DNA from: Victivallales bacterium
Lineage (GTDB): Bacteria; Verrucomicrobiota; Lentisphaeria; Oligosphaerales; Oligosphaeraceae
Reading direction: 5' to 3'
NCBI GenBank assembly: GCA_900769285.1
Contig: CAAGGB010000285.1
Location: forward strand, 1-6,237
DNA: 6,237 nt
The first letter of the stretch is position 1; each line of letters opens with the position of its first letter. Shown piece by piece: positions 1 through 5,249 of this stretch. The position numbers were made by a program, and so were the translations under genes. The notes below the pieces were generated by a model. The model was not told the DNA's origin and did not search any database. It saw nothing but the letters and a program-made list of their open reading frames with translations.

Positions 1-1
1 A

Positions 2-146
2 GAGTGACGAGAGCAAAAACGCCGAGCGAAGCGAGGCGAGAAGAAGTGACGAGAGTGACGAGAGCAAAAACGCCGAGCGAAGCGAGGCGAGAGGAAGTGA
101 CGAGAGAAAAAACGCCGAGCGAGGCGAGGCGAAGCAACGAGAGCAA
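2..146. repeat. GA-rich tandem repeat array with three 19-nt hairpin units
   Basis: The array has three successive copies of an A-tract plus hairpin unit. The hairpin cores lie at 20-38, 71-89 and 113-131. The first two are identical; the third differs by one base in the loop (GAA to GAG). The spacing is 51 and then 42 nt; the 9-nt difference is an extra copy of a GTGACGAGA element. That element with its final G occurs at 4-13, 46-55, 55-64 and 97-106. Each core can pair as CGCC/GGCG, then two opposed GA steps, then GC-[GAA or GAG]-GC. A5, A5 and A6 tracts precede the three cores. The third copy decays into AGCAACGAGAGCAA at 133-146. The first copy begins at the window edge, so the array may extend leftward. 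I see no associated transposase or cas gene, and the spacers are not unique, so this is not a CRISPR. Its function is unknown. Confidence 0.9.
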
Positions 147-189
147 TGTACCACGTCGGGGGTGGGCGTCAAGCGGCATGGGCGCAGCG

Positions 190-205
190 GCTTAAAAAAA
201 TAAGC
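190..205. other. A-tract inside a short inverted repeat
   Basis: GCTTA at 190-194 and TAAGC at 201-205 are inverted copies around a run of A residues. The stem is only 5 bp and mostly A/T, so it is weak. It marks the start of the AT-rich island (about 191-260) in otherwise GC-rich sequence and sits roughly 20 nt upstream of the proposed -35 hexamer. It could act as an UP-like A-tract for that promoter or as the remnant of a boundary between the repeat array and the first operon. Confidence 0.35.
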
Positions 206-225
206 ATGATTGGGCGGCGTCAGGC

Positions 226-253
226 TTGATTTTAACGAAAAAATCATTATAGT
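226..253 (+). promoter_or_regulatory. Candidate sigma70-type promoter for the epimerase gene group
   Basis: TTGATT at 226-231 matches four of six bases of the -35 consensus. TATAGT at 248-253 matches five of six of the -10 consensus. The spacer is 16 nt. The site lies in the only clearly AT-rich stretch of the left half and just upstream of the first gene, with an A-tract further upstream. Transcription would begin near 260 and give a leader of about 115 nt. This is a match by eye to a consensus derived mainly from E. coli; the host's sigma factor preference is unknown. Confidence 0.5.
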
Positions 254-263
254 TGGTATGCTG

Positions 264-349
264 CCGCCGCCCTATGTAGCGGCGGGCTCCTGCCGTCCGG
301 GTGGCGGTGGGATGGTTTTGCACGACAAGGGCCGGGTGCGGCGACGCAC
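264..349 (+). promoter_or_regulatory. Structured 5' leader with two GC-rich hairpins
   Basis: Two perfect hairpins lie between the proposed promoter and the first start codon. The first pairs CCGCCGC (264-270) with GCGGCGG (279-285) around an 8-nt loop. The second pairs GTGCG (336-340) with CGCAC (345-349) around GCGA, a GNRA-type tetraloop, and ends 10 nt before the ribosome site at 360-367. No run of T follows either hairpin, so they are not intrinsic terminators as seen. I do not recognise a known riboswitch class. They may stabilise the message or affect translation of the first gene, but GC-rich DNA forms such stems by chance fairly often. Confidence 0.3.
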
Positions 350-374
350 GGTGCCAATCAGGGGAGACGAAGCC

Positions 375-1571
375 ATGAGCGAGGAGCGCAGCTGGGTGCT
401 GACGGATGTTGACCAGGGTGTCTATGTCGAGGAGGCGACGCTGACGCCGGCCGGGCTGGGCGACGGCTATGGCCAGGGCTGGACGGTGCGCAAGCGTCGT
501 CTGCACGGCGGCCTGTCGGACGGCGTGGACGTCATCGAGGTGGACAACGGGCGCCTGAAGGCGACGCTGGTGCCGACGCGCGGCATGGGGCTGTACCGCG
601 GCGAGTGCGACGGCAGCCGCCTGGGCTGGGACTCGCCGGCGCGCCGTCCCGTACATCCGTCGCAGATCAACGCGCTGGAGCAGGGCGGCCTCGGCTGGCT
701 CAAGGGGTTCAACGAGTGCGTCGTCCGCTGCGGACTGAACTCGAATGGCGCGCCGGGCATCGACCGTGTGCGCGACAACAACGGGAACATCGCCGAGGTG
801 ATGCTCCCCCTGCACGGCAACATCGCCAACATCCCCGCCCATTACGTCGAGGTCCGCGTCGTGCCGGGCGACCCCGTCGAGATCGTCATCGTCGGCGTCA
901 TGGAGGAGTCGCGCTGCTTCTGCCCGCAGTATCGGCTGACGACGACGTACCGGACGCGCGTCGGCTCGAACGTGCTGTCGTTCAATGACCACGTCGAGAA
1001 TTTCGGCGACTGCGCGGTGGAGTTCATGATGCTGTACCACTGCAACTTCGGTCAGCCGTTCCTGGAGGAGGGCGCGCGGCTGGTGTGCCCGGCGCTGGAG
1101 GTCGCCCCGCGCGACGCCCGCGCCCAGGAGGACATCGGCGACTGGGACAGCTACCGCGGCCCCGAGGCCGGCTATGTCGAGCAGGCGAACTTCCTGCAGC
1201 TCGCCGGCCGCGAGGACGGCGCCACCTTCGCCATGCTGCGCAACGCGGCCGCCGACCGCGGCGTCGTTGTCCGCTGGAATCTGCGCCAACTGCCGAGCTT
1301 CTGCCAGTGGAAGCACACCACGGGCGAGAGCGAAGGCTATGTGACCGGCCTAGAGCCCGCCATCAACTTCCCCAACCGCAAGGTCTTCGAGCGCGAGCGC
1401 GGCCGCGTCGCCACGCTGGCGCCGCACACCGCCTACGACATCGACGTGGCGCTGGAGGTGGCCACCGGCCGCGAGGCCGTCGCGGCCGTGGAGGCGGAGT
1501 CCCGCGCCATCCTGAATGGCCGTGAGACGCAGGTGGACGCCGCACCCGTCGCCAAGTGGAGTCAGCTCTGA
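375..1571 (+). CDS. DUF4432 family aldose 1-epimerase-like protein
   Basis: This 398-residue protein is recognised as a galactose-mutarotase-like beta-sandwich protein of the DUF4432 family. Such proteins are expected to bind sugars and interconvert their anomers in the cytoplasm; the substrate is not known. Visible family signatures are PTRGMGL (67-73), LGWDSP (83-88), NECVVRCGLNSNG (113-125), LHGNIAN (146-152), YHCNFGQP (221-228) and a C-terminal block with KHTTGESEG (313-321) and GLEPA (325-329). H147, H222 and E327 fall in the His...His...Glu order used by aldose epimerases and are my candidate active-site residues. There is no signal peptide or membrane segment. ATG at 375 is chosen because AGGGGAGA (360-367) lies 7 nt upstream. 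The reading frame stays open to a TTG at 210, but that extension overlaps the promoter and leader and has no family resemblance. The transporter gene follows after 19 nt, which points to a sugar uptake role. Family confidence is high; exact activity is uncertain. Confidence 0.88.
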   Translation: MSEERSWVLTDVDQGVYVEEATLTPAGLGDGYGQGWTVRKRRLHGGLSDGVDVIEVDNGRLKATLVPTRGMGLYRGECDGSRLGWDSPARRPVHPSQINALEQGGLGWLKGFNECVVRCGLNSNGAPGIDRVRDNNGNIAEVMLPLHGNIANIPAHYVEVRVVPGDPVEIVIVGVMEESRCFCPQYRLTTTYRTRVGSNVLSFNDHVENFGDCAVEFMMLYHCNFGQPFLEEGARLVCPALEVAPRDARAQEDIGDWDSYRGPEAGYVEQANFLQLAGREDGATFAMLRNAAADRGVVVRWNLRQLPSFCQWKHTTGESEGYVTGLEPAINFPNRKVFERERGRVATLAPHTAYDIDVALEVATGREAVAAVEAESRAILNGRETQVDAAPVAKWSQL

Positions 1572-1590
1572 GGACCCAGGCGTCCCGACC

Positions 1591-2814
1591 ATGCCCACTG
1601 ACCGCAACCGTCCGTTTCCGCCGGGCGCCTGCCTGCGCTTCTTCCTGGTCTACGCGGCGCTCTATGTGCCGTATTCGATCATCACGCCGTACTTCCAGCA
1701 GATGCTGGCGATGCTGCGCTTCAGCAATGCCCAGATTGGGTATATCCAGGGTGCGCTGGAGCTGATGGCGGTGCTGTCGCCGGTGCTGTGGGGGGTGCTG
1801 ACGGATCGGCTGGGCTCGTCGCGCGGGGTGCTGGCGCTGACGGTGGCGCTGTGCCTGCCGTCGTTCCTGCTGTTTCCCCAGTGCGGCGGCGGGACGGTGG
1901 CGGCCGTGTGCGCGGCGCTGCTGTTCGGGCTGTTCTTCAAGCCGAGCATTCCGCTGACGGACGGGATGACGTTCCGCTACATCAACCAGGCGGGCGGCAA
2001 CTACGGCGCGGTGCGCATCGGCGGCACCTCGGGCTATCTGGTGTTCATCGCGCTGTTCGACGTGGTCTTCACGCTGGCGGGCGGGGTGACGGTGGCCGGC
2101 ATCGCCTGGCTCTTCGCGGCCGCGGTCGCCGTCCAGTTGGCCAGCCTGCTCATCGTGCCGACGCCGCCGTCCGACGCCGCGCCGTCGCCGTCCACGGACG
2201 CGCCGTCGCCGCCGTCCGCCGGCCCTGGCTGGCGGGCGTTCGCGGGCCGGCTGTTCCTGACGGTGGTGGCGGTTGCGTTTCTGGGGCGGGTGGCGATGAT
2301 GAGCTACTACAGCTTCTTCTCGCGGTATCTGTCGGAGGCGTACGGGATTGAGCGCGTGGGCTGGATTTGGGCGCTGGGGTCCATCTGCGAGGTGCCGCTG
2401 GTGTACAACAGCCGCCGCATCATGGGGCGGATTGGCGTGAAGGGCCTGCTGGCCCTGGGGATGCTGGGGATTGTCGTCCGGCTGGCGGGCTTCGGCCTGC
2501 AGGGCGGACTGTGGCTGGTGCTGCTGATGCAGCCGCTGCACATGTTCACCTTCGGGGCCTACCACTGCTCGACGCTCGAGTATGTGGCGCGGCTCTTCCC
2601 GGCGCGCCTCCAGGGCAGCGCCCAGGGCGTCTTCTCGGCGGTGACGATTGGGCTGGGCGGCCTGATCGGCAGCGCGGCCGGCGGCGTGGTCATCGACCAC
2701 TTCGGCTATCGCGCCCTCTATGTGGGCTATTCGCTGGTGGCGCTGGCGGGGCTGCTGCTCTGCCTGGTGGCGCTGCCCAACGTGAACGAGGAAAACGAAC
2801 GGAGCAGAGCATGA
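1591..2814 (+). CDS. MFS transporter, MFS_1_like / HcaT-type permease
   Basis: This is a 407-residue inner-membrane protein with about twelve hydrophobic segments, the usual length and plan for a major facilitator. The loop after helix 2 has GVLTDRLGSSR (68-78), a form of MFS motif A. PLTDG (121-125) and YGAVRIGGTSGY (138-149) match the conserved D...YGxxRxxGSxGF pattern that I associate with the MFS_1_like (phenylpropionate permease HcaT / LacY-related) group. CEVPLV (266-271) in helix 8 and PARLQGSAQ (337-345) before helix 11 also fit. The central loop (about 190-213) is unusually rich in Pro, Ser and Ala. The start at ATG 1591 has only a weak AGG 10 nt upstream; coupling to the preceding gene, which ends at 1571, may help initiation. 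The substrate cannot be read from sequence, but the epimerase neighbour favours a sugar or sugar derivative. The stop codon overlaps the next start. Confidence 0.88.
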   Translation: MPTDRNRPFPPGACLRFFLVYAALYVPYSIITPYFQQMLAMLRFSNAQIGYIQGALELMAVLSPVLWGVLTDRLGSSRGVLALTVALCLPSFLLFPQCGGGTVAAVCAALLFGLFFKPSIPLTDGMTFRYINQAGGNYGAVRIGGTSGYLVFIALFDVVFTLAGGVTVAGIAWLFAAAVAVQLASLLIVPTPPSDAAPSPSTDAPSPPSAGPGWRAFAGRLFLTVVAVAFLGRVAMMSYYSFFSRYLSEAYGIERVGWIWALGSICEVPLVYNSRRIMGRIGVKGLLALGMLGIVVRLAGFGLQGGLWLVLLMQPLHMFTFGAYHCSTLEYVARLFPARLQGSAQGVFSAVTIGLGGLIGSAAGGVVIDHFGYRALYVGYSLVALAGLLLCLVALPNVNEENERSRA

Positions 2815-3506
2815 GGAGTATCACGCTGACGGCGGCGCTCGCCGTCCTGATGACGATGGGCAGCCTGACGGCGACCGCCCAGACGGTGGCGTTCCGCTGG
2901 GTGGAGAACTGGCGCTTCGCGGGCCACGGAACCTGCCAGACGGCGCCCTTCCGCGTCTGGAGCGACGCGTGGCGCGTCGCCTACGACCCGAAGGGGGCCG
3001 GCGCGTTCGCCGTGGACGTCTGCGTCCCGGCGACCGGTGCGCGGGAGACGGTGACGACGCAGGCCGGCACCCGCCGGCAGGGGCTTTCGGGCGTCTGGCG
3101 CGGCAAGGGACAGCGCGACCTGGCCTATCTGGCCGTTCGCGCCGCGCAGCAGCCATGGGAGCTGCGCGTGTCGCAGTACATGGACAAGCCGACGGAATGG
3201 CAGTTCATGAAGTGGCAGTCGCCCACGCATCGTCTGCTACCCTTCGGCGGCTGGCAGTTCGCGCCCGGCGAGCGCGAGCAGACGCTGGAGCTCGCGGAGA
3301 GCGTCGGGCGCATGACGTTCCGCCAGAAGCAGCCCGGACGGCTGAGCGTCGAGGTCATCGACGAGTCCGGGATGACGGTGGCCGCCATGGTCTCGGTCGA
3401 GCCCGGGACGCTGGAGACATGGTTCTACCGCCCCGGCGTCTACACGCTGCGCGCCAGCGCCATCGACACGGCGTGGTCCGTGCTGGTCGAGACGCTGGCC
3501 AACTGA
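2811..3506 (+). CDS. Secreted protein of unknown function with two similar beta-rich halves
   Basis: This 231-residue protein matches no family I can name. The first 23 residues form a clear Sec signal peptide: R2, a hydrophobic stretch, then A21-T22-A23 with likely cleavage before Q24. No lipobox Cys is present, so the mature protein should be periplasmic or extracellular. The mature part is rich in Trp and in alternating hydrophobic residues, as in beta-sandwiches. Two Cys, C42 and C71, could form a disulfide. Residues 42-122 and 163-231 share a pattern: a strand pair, a Gly-rich turn, an aromatic-Leu strand, then an ending Ala-x(4)-Trp-x-Leu/Val-x-Val (W116 and W222). This suggests two related domains. 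ATG 2811 overlaps the transporter stop in ATGA, and GGAG (2801-2804) lies 6 nt upstream, so translation is probably coupled. A role in binding or delivering the transporter's substrate is possible but unproven. Confidence 0.75.
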   Translation: MRSITLTAALAVLMTMGSLTATAQTVAFRWVENWRFAGHGTCQTAPFRVWSDAWRVAYDPKGAGAFAVDVCVPATGARETVTTQAGTRRQGLSGVWRGKGQRDLAYLAVRAAQQPWELRVSQYMDKPTEWQFMKWQSPTHRLLPFGGWQFAPGEREQTLELAESVGRMTFRQKQPGRLSVEVIDESGMTVAAMVSVEPGTLETWFYRPGVYTLRASAIDTAWSVLVETLAN

Positions 3507-3550
3507 GGCCAGACGGAGGCAGGCAGGTCAGGAAGGAAACACCAACAGAC

Positions 3551-3557
3551 AGGGAGA
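3551..3557 (+). promoter_or_regulatory. Ribosome binding site that decides the start of the 216-residue protein
   Basis: AGGGAGA at 3551-3557 lies 8 nt before ATG 3566. It overlaps the earlier in-frame ATG at 3557, which therefore would have no properly spaced site of its own. Another purine run, AGGAAGG at 3531-3537, is 19 nt before ATG 3557, which is too far for normal use. Confidence 0.6.
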
Positions 3558-3565
3558 TGGCGACG

Positions 3566-4216
3566 ATGACACAGGAACCGCAGCAGACCGCCACCGCGAC
3601 GACGCCAGGCAGACAGCAGCATGTCCAGACGCTGGTCGGCATGAACCACTGCGTCGGAACCGCCCGGCGCGACGCCGTCTACAAGTGCCTGCTCGACTAC
3701 ACGGCGCAGGTGGGCAGCGACTTCCGCTCGGAGTCGCCCCAGCGGCGCCAGGCGGTCTACCACCGCTGCGAGCTGCTCCTGAACGACGCGCTCATGGCCG
3801 CCAGCCGCTCGACGCTCAGCTACGAGCGGCAGGGCATCCTCGACCGCCCCGCGTTCCACATCCTCAAGATGCTCCACGAGATCATCCGGACGATGATGGC
3901 GATGGCCGCCTATGTCCAGATGGTCCAGGAGGAGGCATCCGTCCTGAGCGAGCCCCTCGGCGGCGACACCTACGCCGCACTGACACACAGCAGCGGCACC
4001 TTCGAGGCCAATGAGCGCATGGCGCGCAGCTCCTTCTTCAGCATGCTCGAGGTCGGCGTCTCCATCATCGAGACCAGCACCCAACGCCATCGCGACGCCT
4101 TCACCCCCGACGAGGAGCGCCGCTACCAGACCGCCTACCGCGAATACACCGCGCGCTACGCCGACCCCGACTGCGCCTTCGCCACCCGGCTGCTGTGCCC
4201 CGAGATGATCTACTGA
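3566..4216 (+). CDS. Hypothetical cytosolic helical protein upstream of nadA
   Basis: I do not recognise this 216-residue protein. Its first 18 residues are polar and rich in Gln and Thr, and it has no signal peptide. The rest looks mostly helical and charged. It has a Met-rich hydrophobic helix at about 99-120 (starting ILKMLHEIIRTMMAMAAYV), too interrupted to call a membrane segment, and a second amphipathic stretch at about 151-170. The C-terminal third is rich in Arg and Tyr. Five Cys (29, 41, 68, 203, 211) and seven His are present, but without a recognisable metal-binding spacing. A stable coding frame, C/G-rich third positions, a good ribosome site and a short gap to nadA (46 nt) support a real gene. 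It follows the secreted protein gene after 59 nt. An accessory role in NAD or iron-sulfur metabolism is only a guess from position. Confidence 0.72.
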   Translation: MTQEPQQTATATTPGRQQHVQTLVGMNHCVGTARRDAVYKCLLDYTAQVGSDFRSESPQRRQAVYHRCELLLNDALMAASRSTLSYERQGILDRPAFHILKMLHEIIRTMMAMAAYVQMVQEEASVLSEPLGGDTYAALTHSSGTFEANERMARSSFFSMLEVGVSIIETSTQRHRDAFTPDEERRYQTAYREYTARYADPDCAFATRLLCPEMIY

Positions 4217-4250
4217 CCACGACGACGAACGCAGAACGCGAACCTTTCAG

Positions 4251-4256
4251 AGGAGA
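4251..4256 (+). promoter_or_regulatory. Ribosome binding site of nadA
   Basis: AGGAGA (within AGAGGAGA) lies 6 nt before ATG 4263 and 9 nt before the second in-frame ATG at 4266. Both starts are workable and differ by one Met. The upstream one is given here. Confidence 0.65.
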
Positions 4257-4262
4257 CAAGAC

Positions 4263-5186
4263 ATGATGAGCAGAGAGCAGTTGCTGGAGGACATCGCCCG
4301 GCTGCGCCGTGAGCGCGGCGCCGTGATTCTTGCCCACACCTACCAGAGCGGCGAAATCCAGGACTTGGCCGACTATGTCGGCGACTCGTATGGCCTGAGC
4401 GTGAAGGCCGCCCAACTGGACGAGGCGAAGGTGATCGTCTTCTGCGGCGTCCGCTTCATGGCCGAGACGGCCGCCATCCTCAATCCCGGCAAGACGGTCA
4501 TCATGCCGGACGAGACGGCCGGCTGCCCGATGGCCGACATGATCACCGGCGAGCAGTTGCGCGAGTTCAAGCGCCAGCACCCCGGCGCACCCGTCGTCTG
4601 CTACGTCAACTCCACGGCCGAGGTGAAGGCCGAGAGCGACATCTGCTGCACGTCCTCGAACGCCGTCAAGGTGGTCCGCTCGCTGGGCGACGTCCCCGAA
4701 ATACTGTTTGTCCCCGACCAGCATCTGGGGCACTTCGTGGAGCGACAGTTGGGACGACGGCTCATCTGCTGGGACGGCTGCTGCCCCATCCATGCCGCCC
4801 TGACGGCCGAGCAGGTGCGCGCGATGCGCGACGCCCATCCCGGCTACCGCGTCATGACGCATCCGGAGACGCCGACGGCGACGCAGGCGGCGGCGGACGA
4901 CGTGCTGGCGACCGGCGGGATGATCGAGCTGGCGAAGGCCTCCGACCAGCGCCAGTGGCTGGTCGGCACCGAGGAGGGCATCCTCCATGCCCTCCGCAAG
5001 GCCGCGCCCGACAAGGAGTTCATCCACCTCTGGCCGCAGCTCGTCTGCCCCAGCATGAAGCAGACCACGCTTGAGAACCTGCACGCCGCGCTCGAGACCC
5101 TCGAGCCGCGCATCACCGTCCCCGAGGACATCGCCATCCGCGCGCGCCGCTCCATTCAGGCGATGCTCGACTGCTGCGCGAAGTGA
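4263..5186 (+). CDS. nadA: Quinolinate synthase NadA
   Basis: NadA condenses iminoaspartate with dihydroxyacetone phosphate to quinolinate in de novo NAD synthesis, using a [4Fe-4S] cluster in the cytosol. The 307-residue length suits the compact form of the family. Motifs appear in order: AHTYQ (24-28), GDS (40-42), FCGVRFMAETA (60-70), AGCPMAD (86-92), YVNS (114-117), CTSSNAVKV (129-137), PDQHLG (151-156), WDGCCPIH (170-177), HPE (200-202), GTEEG (235-239) and CPSMK (262-266). By motif position C88, C174 and C262 are the three cluster ligands; C173 sits beside one of them. H25, Y27, S42, Y114, N116, S131, H200 and E202 correspond to substrate-site residues. The usual S-T pair near 216 reads A216-T217. 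No nadB or nadC is adjacent, so iminoaspartate must come from an enzyme elsewhere. The oxidoreductase gene follows after 63 nt. Confidence 0.96.
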   Translation: MMSREQLLEDIARLRRERGAVILAHTYQSGEIQDLADYVGDSYGLSVKAAQLDEAKVIVFCGVRFMAETAAILNPGKTVIMPDETAGCPMADMITGEQLREFKRQHPGAPVVCYVNSTAEVKAESDICCTSSNAVKVVRSLGDVPEILFVPDQHLGHFVERQLGRRLICWDGCCPIHAALTAEQVRAMRDAHPGYRVMTHPETPTATQAAADDVLATGGMIELAKASDQRQWLVGTEEGILHALRKAAPDKEFIHLWPQLVCPSMKQTTLENLHAALETLEPRITVPEDIAIRARRSIQAMLDCCAK

Positions 5187-5233
5187 GCGGGCAGGCACCA
5201 CCCTATTTCTTTCCCAAACAATCCCCAAGCCCT

Positions 5234-5241
5234 TAAGGAGG
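5234..5241 (+). promoter_or_regulatory. Near-perfect Shine-Dalgarno site of the quinone oxidoreductase gene
   Basis: TAAGGAGG lies 8 nt before ATG 5250. It is the closest match to the anti-Shine-Dalgarno complement in this window and suggests efficient, independent initiation. The 63-nt gap before it (5187-5249) is pyrimidine- and A-rich. I find no convincing promoter hexamers or terminator there. Confidence 0.75.
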
Positions 5242-5249
5242 CACTGACT

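Noticed and set aside
2..146. CRISPR array
   Set aside because: The units are near-contiguous with similar, not unique, intervening sequence, and no cas gene is present.
4..195. Open frame of 63 codons through the tandem repeats
   Set aside because: It starts at a GTG at the window edge without a ribosome site, a second + frame is also open through the same repeat, and the sequence is better explained by the hairpin array. Kept as a finding but not called as a gene.
210..374. N-terminal extension of the epimerase to a TTG at 210
   Set aside because: The extra 55 residues overlap the promoter and hairpin leader, do not resemble the family, and ATG 375 has a well-spaced ribosome site.
192..1316. 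Long minus-strand open frame opposite the epimerase gene
   Set aside because: The product is His/Val/Ala-rich with no family resemblance. It is an antisense shadow of a GC-rich gene with a clear family match.
1363..2700. 445-codon minus-strand open frame opposite the transporter
   Set aside because: The product is extremely Arg/Gln/His-rich, as expected from the complement of GC-rich membrane-protein codons; the + strand protein has clear MFS motifs.
2969..3565. Extension of the 216-residue protein upstream into the secreted-protein gene
   Set aside because: The extension is Arg-rich frame-shadow sequence overlapping a gene with a clear signal peptide; the start at 3566 has its own ribosome site.
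5187..5249. Terminator or promoter between nadA and the oxidoreductase gene
   Set aside because: No inverted repeat with a T-run and no convincing -35/-10 pair could be found in the 63 nt.
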